Shown here: positions 7,762 to 17,713 of the stretch, one piece after another
Numbering within the stretch: the stretch's first letter is position 1
Layout of the letters: every line of letters begins with the position of its first letter
Assembly (NCBI GenBank): GCA_009746045.1
Contig: RPFO01000076.1
Coordinates: forward strand, 2,272,479 to 2,307,085
Direction: 5' to 3'
DNA from: Mesostigma viride
Lineage: Eukaryota; Streptophyta; Mesostigmatophyceae; Mesostigmatales; Mesostigmataceae
DNA length: 34,607 nt
The notes under the pieces: generated by a model
Database searches by the model: none
Told to the model about the DNA's origin: nothing
Seen by the model: the letters and a program-made list of their open reading frames with translations, nothing else
Program-made: the position numbers and the translations under genes

Positions 7762-7924
7762 ACTGACGTGCTGCCTAAATTTACGCGTCAGACGACTGAC
7801 GTGCGGTCAAAATTTACGCGTCAGACGACTGACGCGGAGCCAAAATTTACGCGTCAGCTGTCTGACGTGCGGACGAAAAAGTCGGACACGTCAGACACTG
7901 ACGCGTCAGCGGCTGACGTATACG
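7762..7924. repeat. 33-bp tandem repeat with palindromic CGTCAG/CTGACG cores
   Basis: Three units of exactly 33 bp start at 7762, 7795 and 7828, each containing ACTGACG, then TTTACGCGTCAG. A degenerate fourth unit and a half unit follow to 7924. Adjacent units create CGTCAG-ACGA-CTGACG inverted repeats and repeated TGACG cores, the core bound by many bZIP factors. Because 33 is a multiple of three, the array also reads as an 11-residue peptide repeat (FTRQTTD) on the plus strand, but the surrounding ORF of 85 codons shows nothing else protein-like. Confidence 0.85.
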
Positions 7925-9068
7925 TACCGTTACTAGAAACACTGATCTCAAGACACTTTCCTTACAAACTGTCAGCCAGGCCGTTCCCTGCACTGCTGAT
8001 GGTTTAATTGATAAACACTAAAGCCAACGTCTTGGCTTTGAACAGAAGGAAGCAGACGACAGCGTGTAGTCTCTTCGAGTAACGAAAGGAGGGCTCTCAG
8101 CCGAGGACAAGGAACTGTCCCTCATGCCTGATGGCCACCTTATTGATCCCCTTGTGTACCGTCGCGTGCCGCGTTTGACTATCCTTGCTGGGGCGTTAGC
8201 TAGACGCTCCAACTAATCTAATTGCGACATTAATGACGGTGCAAAACGATGCTTCTGCCTCCCCTGCATGCTACAGAACAAATTATGCTTTCACAACACA
8301 CATTTTTCACAGTCTGATGATGAAGCTGCAAATGCGGAATTGATTGAGAAAGTTAATACAATTACAACACATTGATAGTCTCAATATCGATGCACTCCAT
8401 GCTCACGAGCCCGCAGTTAGGCAGCGCTCCATGACATGCTACTGGCCTTGCTCCCAAGGAAAGGGAGAAACGCGAAGGCCACTAACGAGAAACTCAAAGA
8501 GACTACACGCTACGTGAAAGTCTTCTTTGACTATGAACCAAACCATTCGTCATGACACACTCATGACACACGCCACACTTGTCAGTCCAGCTAGGGATGC
8601 CAAAACTGTCTTGCTGCCTGAACCATGCAAACAAAAACCGCATTCCAGGTGCCGTCCTGGCTTTCTACTACACATGCCAACAAAAGCAAGAAGGCATCCC
8701 GACAAATCTAAATTGCTACCCTGTTGCCGATCTCATCTCCTAGAGGCTCCGGCATTTCTGTCCCTGGGAATGTTCAGCATTGAGCCACGACCACCAAGGT
8801 CGAAGCATAATATCCTTCAAACAATCTGCACGCTCACACCTCGCGTGTGAGTGGCCCAGCAAACATTGATTCTAATCTTTCCTTTCTAGAAGACATCCCT
8901 TTGTAGGGCTGCCAGCGATTTCGCATTCATTCCAGCGATCTGGCTCCGCACTGCAAATTGCCCTTTTCCATTTTCTGTCCAGCCCTCGCAACCTTGACGA
9001 ACCCGCTATTCTACACCACAAAGACACCTGGCCTGTCAATAGCCTTGGCGCTGTTAAAGTCCAGCAGT
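7925..9068. other. Gene-free stretch
   Basis: No coding region, RNA gene or mobile-element signature that I can support. Short open frames here have no recognisable features. A lone CTGATGA near 8315 is not followed by the rest of a hammerhead core. Confidence 0.5.
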
Positions 9069-9110
9069 CCAGCTCCAGCTCCAGCTCCAGCTCCAGCTCC
9101 AGCTCCAGCT
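9069..9110. repeat. CCAGCT hexanucleotide microsatellite, seven units
   Basis: Seven uninterrupted CCAGCT units. Confidence 0.95.
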
Positions 9111-9173
9111 GTCCACTCGCGTATGATCCTCTCGACGCTGCGCACTTGTGCTGCCGTCCGCTCAATTCAGTCA

Positions 9174-9269
9174 GTGCTGCGCGCCCAGCTGTGCCTGGCC
9201 CGGCGCGCGCGCACGTACACTTTCGTCCGCTCTTGTGCTGCGCGCCCGACTGTGCCTGGCCCGGCGCGC
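9174..9269. repeat. Imperfect 35-bp direct duplication, 61-bp period
   Basis: The 35-base stretches at 9174-9208 and 9235-9269 differ at only two adjacent positions. Both include TGTGCCTGGCCCGGCGCGC. Confidence 0.85.
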
Positions 9270-9281
9270 CTGCCCCTGCCC

Positions 9282-9942
9282 CTATGCTGCAAGTGCTAGT
9301 GTCCCCCCCCGGTCACTAGCCTTTGTCAAAAATGCGCAGAAAACAAATTCCTTGCGCACGTCACCGGTCTGTGCATAGTGGGCACCCGGATGACATAGCT
9401 CGCGTCCGTGACAGGGGGGCAGCAGGGCCCCTGCCGCGGGCAGCTTGCCAGCGAGGTGCCGAAGGGCCGATGCCGGGCCCGGCAGCGGGCAGCTGGGCGT
9501 GGCTGGCCGGGATGTCCAGCGCGTCGACCAACTCCTCTGCCGCGCGCTTGTGGGCGCGTTTTTCAGGGAAGTCCTCCAGAGAGCGTCGTCAGATTTCTGA
9601 AGCAGCTGCAGTGTTCGCAAATCAGGTGGTGCCACGTGCCTGCGGAAGTGCGAGGGGAATCGCAGGCGGATGCGGGCGGTGACGATGCGATGATCAGAGC
9701 GCACCATCAACAGGGGGATCACGTGCGAGCGAGCAGCTAGTACAGATCCTTGATGACGCTTGCGCGTTACAACATAGTCGATGCAGCGTTCAGTGCCAGT
9801 TGGCGAGGTATGGGTGACCAAAGCATCTGGACTATGTGGAAAGCGGGTGTTGGCAGTTACCAAATCGCATCTTGTAAGCAAATCAGCAAAAAGTTCAGTG
9901 TTGGCATTGGAGACCGTACCGTTGGGGGCGTGCTGACATCCG
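9282..9942 (-). pseudogene. LINE endonuclease (APE-type) fragment
   Basis: The minus-strand frame shows the C-terminal half of an apurinic/apyrimidinic-endonuclease-like domain as found in L1-type LINEs: DLVTANTRF, then a THTSPTG segment, CIDYVVTRKR, and VRSDHRIV, in which the SDH motif carries the catalytic histidine. This domain nicks target DNA for target-primed reverse transcription. The frame is open upstream of the listed methionine to about 9942, where the 80-bp repeat begins. After about residue 105 the frame becomes implausible and a neighbouring frame looks better (RAAEELVDALDIPA), so there is a frameshift in the linker before RT. RT is absent. It is a relic truncated at both ends. 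Confidence 0.75.
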
Positions 9943-10022
9943 TGTCAAGGTTGTACCCAAATGTCACCTTGATAGTGAGTACTGAATTTATTTATAGAGT
10001 CCTATGTTTGGTCAAGGCTTGA
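9943..10022. repeat. 80-bp repeat, copy A
   Basis: Identical over all 80 bases to 23248-23327, with unrelated flanks on both sides. It begins TGTCAAGGTTG and ends GTCAAGGCTTGA. The first part can form a small hairpin (TCAAGGT with ACCTTGA). Confidence 0.95.
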
Positions 10023-10032
10023 GCGCTACCAC

Positions 10033-10069
10033 GGTCCTTAATTTAGGACTTTGTCCTAAATTAAGGACC
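10033..10069. repeat. Perfect 17-bp inverted repeat, 3-base loop
   Basis: The arm GGTCCTTAATTTAGGAC and its exact complement are separated by TTT. It lies 10 bases after the 80-bp repeat. There is no T-run that would make it a terminator, and terminators of that kind are not expected in this genome. Confidence 0.95.
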
Positions 10070-10082
10070 AATTTACTATAAC

Positions 10083-10229
10083 CGAGGTACCGGGGGGGGG
10101 GTCACTATATGGACCGTACCCCAGGTGGACCGTACCCGGCATGATGTACCCGACCCGTGGTACCGGCACATGGTACCCGGATTCCGTACCCGGGTACCGG
10201 GTATAATGGCGGGAAAGTAGGTACCTCGA
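10083..10229. repeat. GTACC-rich foldback segment
   Basis: The segment opens with GAGGTACC and closes with GGTACCTC, its reverse complement, and holds many GGTACC, CCGTACCC and CGGGTACC cores plus a run of ten G. It looks like a small inverted-repeat element or a cluster of palindromic sites. No target duplication was identified. Confidence 0.6.
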
Positions 10230-12884
10230 CCAAAAATATAACCGATTTTGGAGCGAAAAAGTGGGTGCTGGAATGATCTGAGGTGGATATGGCGACCTGA
10301 CAATCGTGGCCGGCGTTTTCACGTGTGTTTATCATTTCGGGCGCCCAGTAGCAAAAACGAAAGGTCGTTAGTTATGCTGTCGCGTCCGTGATCTATCACG
10401 TCCGCAATTCAGATTTTAGCGTAATTCTGACGTCCGCAGCCTTGTGCGGGTTGCTATACCGCGGCCCGGTACTGACGCCGCGGATCTCAATTGTACTCAC
10501 GCGCCAAGTCCGCTGAATTTGCTGACGGAACTTTTGGGCGGACCTGAATTTCACTGACATTCGTCACAAGGGCAGTTTGCCGAATGCTGGTACGCAGCAA
10601 GCCGGCGAGGCACTGAGCAGATGTGCAATTTCAGGATTTCAACGTGGGACACCAGACACAAATGCAAGGAAGCCCCAGGCGGTGCCTGGCATAGCCGATA
10701 GATTTGCCCTTGTATATTTGTGTTCGCTTGACAGATAAAGCTTGAAGTTTAGCTTGTCGGAAATTAGACAATGTTATGATTGGCTGATGTCTAAAGTGGC
10801 GCTAGTGGCGCCAGCCGCCAGGCTTGAGCTTTGAGCAGTATAGAAGGATGAGCAACGAACCATGGTGGTCGTTGTTCGTCCGTTTCTCTCCCTCACAACT
10901 GGTTTGTTGTCTTCATGGGGTGAAATAGTTCGAGCAGCCCGGAGCAGCCCCCGTGAGTGGTTGCATGCAGTCAGTTGCCATGAGGATGGACTGACGGATA
11001 TGACAATGTATTGGTTTTGTTAAGAATGTGTGTAAGACTGAGAACGAGACAAGGGACAGGGCCTTCGGGCACCCTGGTCGTCGTTGGCAAGAATGCCAGT
11101 AGGAACTAGGTCGGGAACACACGCGCACTGCCGCCACAAGGGGCCTGCAGTGGCGTCAACCAAGGGACCTCACAGCTGCTCTTATAACTACAACATCACA
11201 ACTCGACACTCTTTGTAATTCGTCATGTATCTCATTGGAATTGAAATGTCTTTTGGTTGCTTTAATGATAAAGCATGGTCTCAAGAATCGGCTGGTTGGG
11301 CCGGATTGCCTGTCATGAAGGTGGCGGTGCCATAAAGGACCGCACCTTTCATTCTCATTTTACCCAAATTTCCCCAAGGTGGCATATCTCACACATGATT
11401 ACTGCTGATAGTGGATGCATTCCAAGAAGCGGTAATGACCAGTCTAGGATGATATGGCACGCAAACGCGACAATGCTTAAAAGCTGTGAAATTTTCTGCG
11501 CAAGTTTTTATGTGTAGCGCTGTAGCACAGCGGCACAACACAAATGGGTCGCAGATGGCCTGCTCGCGGAGGGTCGATTTTGGCACAAACATGTTAGTGT
11601 ATTAGCAATGGTGGTGCGAATCAAGCCAGGAAATTTGTGTGGACGATTTTGATTATAGTCTGGAGTTTATAAACGGAGTATTTGACATGAGAGCGCCTGG
11701 GCCGTGATATTCTTGCCCGATTTCCATTGTCGACCATGTTTTAGGGACGTTCAGGCTGGGCAGCGAGCGCACCTTATGGGTCTTCACTTTCGGTATTTCT
11801 TGGACCTAGAACGCAGCACAAGCGTGGTTTATATCATTTTCGAACCGGTTGGCCAGCTTTGGTGCGCTCAGCTCTCGGAAAGCTGACCTCGCTGCGGATT
11901 TCAGCGACTTTTTTGCAACCATCTGGAATGAGGCGACGTAAGTAGCAGGTACGTGCCAGGGTGCCCTAGATCATGAGTGTAACTGGCAACGCTGTCGTGG
12001 TGTTTTGAGTCAGTAAGCTATGCCAAAAAAGAGGGGACGCTCTCTGTGCACATAACTGTCACACATAGTTGGTTTACATCATACAATTTTTTACGTCTCT
12101 ATCTTCGTCGTCCGCTGCAGCTAAAACACACATGCGTAAGAGCAGTTTTACTCATGTGTTAGTTATAAACCATGGTTCTATGGCCTGCAGTCGTTCAGGG
12201 TGTTCTCAGACAGTATATACAGTATGGTTTACGTGTTACATGCACCCTGAATTCGCTCACAAAGCGTTGCATGTTAGCACAACGTTGTTCTGTAACTTGA
12301 TTTGGCTGCATTCATGTGTTAGTTGCAAATGCAAATGCAATGTTTTTTCATCGCTGGGTGGTGGCCAGCATGTCCGTGATGTCAAAGAAGGTTTGGCATA
12401 TGCTTAGAGAAAGTTTACCGCAAGGGGTGGGCCATGTTCAAGCCGGGCAACCTCAGCAACCATGCAACCGTATATTGCATTACCTGCACCATCTGTGACA
12501 CCGTTAAGCACGCGTATATATAGAGGCAGCCACAGCAGGGTATGGCCTTGTTATACGCTGCCCCGCCATCCCAAGGCCTCGTAGGGTCCCCTAGCGCTTG
12601 TAAGATGCTCAAGGGACCGTGTGGATAGCATGGTCATGCGTTGACACTAATTGGTCCTATTGGTCCTAAATTCTCATTTTGACCAAATTCGCGGTTTGAG
12701 GCCTGCCATGGGCCAGGGTCCATTCAGGCACTAAATGTAATTATTTGAACCCAGGTTTTTGTCCAAAATTCAAAAAGTGTGTTATCTGTCAGTGGTAAAA
12801 ATGCCAGGGTCAAAATTTGATGTTTGCACATATATTTTTTAATTCAAACTGGTCCTAAAATAAGGACTTTTCTTGGTAACATGG
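10230..12884. other. Gene-free stretch, possibly with a solo LTR
   Basis: No domain or RNA gene that I recognise. Around 10755 to 11208 the sequence has LTR-like traits (a TGTCGG start, a TATAGAAGG box near 10840, an end in ACATCACA), but no target duplication or second copy was found. Near 12650 and 12850 there are short GGTCCTAAA sequences related to the hairpin arm at 10033. Otherwise nothing. Confidence 0.4.
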
Positions 12885-13297
12885 ACAATAGCTATGGCTG
12901 AGAGCTTTTTCTTCCTCTAAGTGTTATACTTGACAGGATAGCACTAGAGTGAGGTCATGTGTTGTAAGGGGGGTGTCAAGGACATGGTCCTTGTATTGTA
13001 CCCACCTGCCCTGACTAGACAATGCTGCTGACTGGCCACTGAGATAGAGTTTGTTTTAACGTTTCTACAGAACTTGTCCCGGTTTAATTTGGACAAGTAT
13101 TTAGTGCGCCATGGCCTGCCAAATCTTTCCTAGTGTCTTGGCAGCACAAGTGGCAACTGATCTGACATGTAGGATCTGACATGACAGTGTTCTGACAACA
13201 GTCTGACACCAGTGGTCATGCCAACCGGTGTCACTCACTGAACAGAAGTGGGTGCTCTTTGTTTGACATGTGTCTTTTCATTATAATAGATAGGTGT

Positions 13298-13449
13298 AGT
13301 TGTACAAGCTACTGTTTATACTTTTAATGCGGAAACCTTTTTGCTAAGGTTAACGCATATTCTTACATCCTGCGCAGGATGTAAGAATATGCGTTAACCT
13401 TAGATAAAAGGTTTGCGCATAAAAAGTATAAGCGTTAGCTTGTACAACT
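13298..13449. repeat. Left 152-bp palindrome
   Basis: Two 76-bp arms meet at TCCTGC|GCAGGA with no loop. They differ at only a handful of positions, mostly in the outer half. It is nearly the same sequence as the right palindrome. Confidence 0.95.
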
Positions 13450-13694
13450 TAGAACCGGCGCGGCGCGGAAGTCATGGGCTCGAAACCTCGTGGGGACAGT
13501 GCCGAGTAGGGATTATTTGGGAGGATCCGCCGGGGCACCGGTCGGACCTAATTAATCGCCTAGCGAGGTAGATATCGGACCTTCCCGGGATTAATATCGA
13601 ATCAGTAATTCGATATCGAATTAGTAATTCGATGCGGAAGTAAACCCTAGTTAGGGAGCCGCTTAATATTCCGCCCCAACGCGCAAAGGTTTTA

Positions 13695-13846
13695 ATTTGT
13701 ACAAGCTACTGCTTATACTTTTTATGCGGAAACCTTTTATCTAAGGTTAACGCATATTCTTACATCCTGCGCAGGATGTAAAAATATGCGTTAACCTTAG
13801 ATAAAAGGTTTGCGCATAAAAAGTATAAGCGTTAGCTTGTACAACT
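13695..13846. repeat. Right 152-bp palindrome
   Basis: Again two 76-bp arms meeting at CCTGC|GCAGG. It has the same length and order as the left palindrome, with only scattered substitutions between them. Confidence 0.95.
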
Positions 13847-14218
13847 GGTGTTTCAATATTATCATGACAGATCTATGGCAGCTTGCTGTTTCATGCTCAG
13901 AACCTTCTAGAAACCTGTGAGCTGGACAGAATATTCCCAGCATATGCTAGAGCATATTCCTGAGCATCTGCCAAAACATCTTTCTAGCATAATCTCAGCA
14001 TATTCCCAGAATATGCGGCAGCATCTAAATGGCATCTTTTATATTGTCAAAAACAATAAAAGGAGTAGCCCCCCCTATTGAGGGTACTCCCCATTCTACC
14101 TCTATCAAGTCTCTGCCTCTGAGTCTCTTCACTCCTCCATAGCCTGCACCTGTAAGGTCAGGCACAAAGGGTTCAAATCACAGCATTGAAAAGGCAAACC
14201 CTGTCAGTTCTTTCAACA

Positions 14219-14230
14219 TGGTATCGGAGG
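14219..14230 (+). other. Primer-binding site for initiator Met tRNA
   Basis: TGGTATCGGAGG differs from the common plant copia site TGGTATCAGAGC at two positions. It lies directly after the 5' LTR, where minus-strand synthesis would be primed. Confidence 0.85.
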
Positions 14231-14309
14231 ATTGATGCCTACCCTGCATTTGAGGAGCAGAGACATTCATCTGTCAACCCCAGAGACAACACCCAGACCC
14301 ACATCAACC

Positions 14310-15509
14310 ATGGAGGATCAAGACACCCAAACTGCTACCAGACAGCCTGACTACACCTCCCTTGTTTCAACAGTTGCCAAGAGCTGCAAGAAATTTGTTG
14401 GAGCAGCTGGTGATGATTACAGCAAGTGGGAGGAGTGGAAGAACTTGTTTTTGGCTGTTGTCAGTCTTTTCAGTTTGGATGCTGTCCTGCTGGGCACTGA
14501 GGAGAATGACAGGGCTGACAAGACCCTGTGGGCGGCTTTGCTCACCTGTCTGACAGGTGAAGCTGCACGCCTCATGGCCACTGTGGCCAACAAGACTGGT
14601 AGCCAGGCATGGCAGTGTCTCATGGAGAACTATGAGCAGACCAGGCTGACCAAAAGCCACAGATTTGAGCTGAGGAGTAGGCTGCACCGCCTACAGAAGC
14701 TGCCTAACGAGACAATGCAACAACTCGTGAGAAGGGCATGCAGAGCTTCTACGTGCTGACTACCACTGAGGCTGCAGGGGGAGTCATCCAGGACCGTGAT
14801 TTCGCTGCCATTCTACTGGGAGCACTGGCAGACGAGTACCGCCCTGCGCTGGTGTCTGTACGGTTCAACGATCGAGGAGGACCCACTACCTGTGGTGAAG
14901 AGGGCACTCATGGAGGCGGAGGATCTGCTCAAGGGGGGGCGTGCTGTGGTGAAAAAGGAGAGTGCTGGCACTGGCCAGGTCTACCACACCAACAGCAAGG
15001 GCAACGGGGAGACCAAATGCAGTCACTGTGGCCTGAATCACAAGGACAAAGACTGCTGGAAGGAGCATCCTGAGAAGGCCCCACGCTGGTACACCAACCA
15101 GCACAGGGGGGGCAAGGGCGGCAACCGAGGGAACCAGAACACGGGACGCTTCGCACCTGCTGGATCCGCTGCCAACGCAACTCAGGAGGCGGCTGAACTG
15201 CCGCATGGTCACCATCGCCGAGGAGTCGCCGTCGACGCCGCTGGAGGCTGCTGCTCTCACGCAGTATACGGGCGACAAACTCAACTGGGTGCTGGACTCG
15301 GCTGCGAGCAGCCACATGTCCCCGTGCCGTTCTGCCTTCGTGTCAGTTACCCCCCACAACAGGCAGATCGTCGGATCAGGCGGCGACCTGCAAGCTGCTG
15401 GAGTTGGCACAGTTTCTGTGCATTTGCCGGGGAGCGAGCTCCGACTCGATGGAGCCCTTCTGGTCCCCGAGCTGCCTGTTCGGGTGCTCTCTGTTGGAGC
15501 GCTCGTGAA
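14310..15509 (+). pseudogene. Copia gag and protease, frame-shifted and cut by a CACTA-like element
   Basis: The gag part opens MEDQDTQTA and has the copia gag pattern: a Trp-containing helix (WEEWKNLFLAVV), then DKTLWAALLTCL, then QAWQCLMENYEQ. Near 14735 the sense moves to another frame (VIQDRDFAAILLGAL) and returns near 14850, then reaches a zinc knuckle at 15018-15056 (CSHCGLNH, then KDC; only three residues before His). A third frame from about 15205 carries the protease, with VLDSAASSHM (Asp codon at 15295) and the closing RVLSVGALV. There the CACTA-like element interrupts. The methionine at 14310 is preferred to the one at 14232, which abuts the primer-binding site. Confidence 0.85.
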
Positions 15510-15536
15510 CACTAGCTAGGAACTCGGCTGAGAATT
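15510..15536 (+). repeat. Left terminal inverted repeat of the CACTA-like element
   Basis: CACTAG, then CTAGGAACTCGGCTGAGAAT. It pairs with the right end apart from four extra bases and one substitution. Confidence 0.8.
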
Positions 15537-15655
15537 TATTCTCAGATTATTCTCAAAAAATTCTCAATATTCTCAAAAATCAACAAAAAACTGAGAATAT
15601 TGAGAATATCTGAGAATTTTTGAGAATGTTTCTGAGAATATTGAGAATAACTGAG
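15528..15655. repeat. Left subterminal ATTCTCAG array
   Basis: Many copies of TTCTCA(G) in one orientation, followed by copies of the complement TGAGAAT, so the array can fold on itself. It is interrupted on the right by the 329-bp repeat. Confidence 0.85.
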
Positions 15656-15983
15656 AAAACAAAAGAGACCGCCATGAGCTAGGTGAGCAAGCTTTTATCG
15701 TGTTTCAAGGCCAACGGCTCTCTACCAACGGCCAGATCCGGCAACGGCCTCTAAACAGTTTTAGCCGTCAAGTTTTACTTCAGATATTGCTTGTTGCAAA
15801 CCCGTCCGCAATCACAGATCTGCTAGGAGAACCTAGACGCAGAAATCCGTCGTCAAGGTACTCAGCACACCGTCAAGGTATGGGCCGCAACAATTAGGCC
15901 ATATCATCCGTAATACTCGTACACTAGAAGCCTAATCAACCTTATTACGATCACATCACCCAGCTCTATTTCACCTAGCATCA
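15655..15983. repeat. 329-bp dispersed repeat, copy 1
   Basis: Matches 34279-34607 base for base with three substitutions seen by eye and no indel. It begins GAAAACAAAAGAGACC and includes four CAACGGC motifs. A 65-codon frame is open in both copies but has no protein-like features. It appears to have inserted into the subterminal array, because TGAGAAT units resume from about 16040. Confidence 0.9.
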
Positions 15984-16037
15984 GCGGCTCCCCTTCCGTA
16001 TCACTATAAAGAAACTATGTTCAGAGAACCCCGAATA

Positions 16038-16262
16038 ATAAATGAGAATAATTCTCAGTTTTTTCTCAATATTCTCAGTTTTGTGAGAATAACTGAGAAT
16101 TTGCCTGAGAATGACTGAAAAAAGCTGAGAATATATTCTCAATATTCTCAGGTCCAATATTCTCAGGGAAACCCAACGACCCGAGAAAAGTGAGAATACC
16201 ACAAGGACCCCAAAAACTGAGAAAACTGAGAAAAACACAAGGACCCAAAAAACGGAGAAAAA
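16038..16262. repeat. Continuation of the subterminal ATTCTCAG array
   Basis: Units of TGAGAAT and ATTCTCA in both orientations, decaying toward GAAAAACACAAGGACCC duplications at the right. Confidence 0.8.
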
Positions 16263-16308
16263 CACACTTCAAAACACATCACATTGTCATGAGCATGGTA
16301 GACTTGAT

Positions 16309-16490
16309 TAAATTAAATATATATATTAAAAATATAATTACTTACAGCAGAGTGAAATCACTCAAACCAAAGCAAACGCCCAGCTATAAACCTATATACA
16401 TTTAATTAAATATATATTAAAAATATAATTACTTACAGCAGAGTGAAATCACTCAAACCAAAACAAACGCCCAGCTAGAAACCTATATAC
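16309..16490. repeat. 91-bp tandem duplication, AT-rich
   Basis: Two adjacent copies, 16309-16399 and 16400-16490, each ending AAACCTATATAC, with few differences. It lies immediately downstream of the LINE fragment in that fragment's sense, so it may be part of the LINE 3' untranslated region. Confidence 0.85.
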
Positions 16491-16550
16491 AGAGCCATGT
16501 CAAAGCTCTATACTACGATAAGACCAATGGAAACGCCTAACGGGAGGAAC

Positions 16551-17232
16551 CTAATAGCCCTGCTGCACCGCAAAATCAGCCCGCGTACGGCGGAGCATGA
16601 TGTCAGCCATGGCCCGAGTCAGCGCCACCGACAAGCGCTGACGCCAATATGACGTCCAGGTCCGCGCCGACCATGGGGCCCGCTGGCCCTCCAGGTCCAG
16701 CCGGTCCTCCCGGAGCCGGCAACACTCCTTGAAGAAGGCGGAGGTCAGGGGCCCCATGGCCCCAAACTCCTCCAGGACAAAGGGCACCACACGATGGTGC
16801 CCGACGTCGCCGTAGGCCAGGAGCTTGGCCCGCTCCGCCCGGTCCGCCGTGTAACCTGCCGTGAGGGAGGCCCCAGCCACGTGGCTAAGAGCCAAGGGCC
16901 GCGCCACCGAAACGTCAATAAGCAGATGCCGGCCACCCCCCTCAAAGTCCAGCACCACGATGTCAGGCCGGTGGTTGGGGGAATAGAAGGCAGCGCCATC
17001 CGCATCCTCGGACCGGATGTTCGCGTGGGGGAAAACCGACCGAATCATGGCGAGCACCACCGTCAGGAGGACAGTGTGCAAATACAAATACCAATTCTGA
17101 TTCTGTTGGCCCCCCATGCAGGCAAGGTAGTGAGTCCCCGTGGGATCCAGCGGCTGCCCACAGCTACCACAAGGCCGCCCGGCCGGAACAAGAGGCTGCG
17201 GGGCAAATAGCTGGTGCCGGAGCGCCACCGAG
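16551..17232 (-). pseudogene. LINE C-terminal region with zinc motif and restriction-like endonuclease core
   Basis: The minus-strand frame contains CGSCGQPLDPTGTH followed by YLAC, a CCHC motif, then HRPDIVVLDFEGGGRHLLIDV. The PD and LLIDV pieces match the PD-(D/E)XK fold of the restriction-like endonuclease at the C-terminus of R2/CRE-type LINEs, although the expected lysine is not evident. In those elements this domain cuts the target site. The RT that should precede it is missing, so the fragment is 5'-truncated. The listed end excludes the first residues of the open frame, which come from AT-rich flanking sequence. It lies inside the CACTA-like element and may have been captured by it or inserted into it. 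Confidence 0.6.
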
Positions 17233-17713
17233 TAGTTAAATATATATGTTAGTGGGTGTGTAAGGAACACAAATATAGCTGAATGAAATAACTTTAGGCC
17301 ATAGCCTGACCACGATCATCAAATATCATCCTCAGACCCATTCCTGATAAAATACGTGTAGGAACGGTGCACAGAAACCGTCCGTGGGTGTCGTGCGAAA
17401 TGGACACCCACAAGCATCTCACAAATGCAGTATATGATAAAACCAGGCTCAACGGCCCACGTCAAGTCACCATCGTTTACTGAAATGGCCACCAGGGCTG
17501 TCCCACCCAGAATTGCTGGAGTAACCGGATGAAAATGACTGTAGCTGGACGGTGACTAGCGCTATGGCAATGTAACGAGGGCTAAGAGCCTACAAATCTG
17601 CGTCTGCATGTGGCCTCTCGTCGTGTTGGCGGATGTGCCCACCCTGGCTGTGTGAGGTAGATTGCCTGCATGCAAGGCAAAAACAGATCATCCGGCAAAG
17701 CACAAAACGTTAC

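Larger units (their letters stand above)
13298..13846. mobile_element. Small element made of two long palindromes around a T-arm-like centre
   Basis: It is flanked by GGTGT on both sides (13293-13297 and 13847-13851). The 3' LTR at about 26613 has the same sequence with a single GGTGT and no insert, which is a clean empty site. The element is a 152-bp palindrome, a 245-bp centre, and a second copy of the same palindrome. Because each end is itself an inverted repeat, the ends are direct and inverted repeats at once. The centre contains GGCTCGAAACC, one mismatch from the tRNA B box, and has no ORF. The ends AGTTGTACAAGCTA resemble neither LTR ends (TG..CA) nor a DNA transposon family known to me. 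Confidence 0.85.
12890..14215 (+). repeat. 5' LTR of the copia element, interrupted by a palindromic element
   Basis: Apart from the insertion at 13298-13846, it matches the 3' LTR along its whole length. It starts AGCTATGGCTGAGAGC and ends GTTCTTTCA, three bases before the primer-binding site. One 12-bp stretch near 13148 is absent from the 3' copy. An AATAAA sequence lies near 14055. The LTR starts with AG rather than TG if the ACAAT duplication is right. The alternative start is the TG a few bases on, in which case no target duplication is visible. Confidence 0.8.

Noticed and set aside
10033-10069. Bacterial-type terminator hairpin
   Set aside because: No following T-run, no upstream gene and a eukaryotic context.
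10755-11208. Solo LTR
   Set aside because: LTR-like ends and a TATA-like box, but no target duplication and no second copy in the window. Mentioned only in the gene-free entry.
13450-13694. tRNA gene in the centre of the palindromic element
   Set aside because: Only a B-box/T-arm-like piece is present; no acceptor stem, D arm or anticodon arm can be assembled.
13298-13846. Retrozyme (hammerhead-ribozyme retroelement)
   Set aside because: The terminal repeats contain no CTGATGA..GAAA hammerhead core on either strand that I can see.
15700-15897. 65-codon ORF conserved in both copies of the 329-bp repeat
   Set aside because: Conservation follows from the near-identity of the repeat. Three substitutions are too few to show selection on protein.
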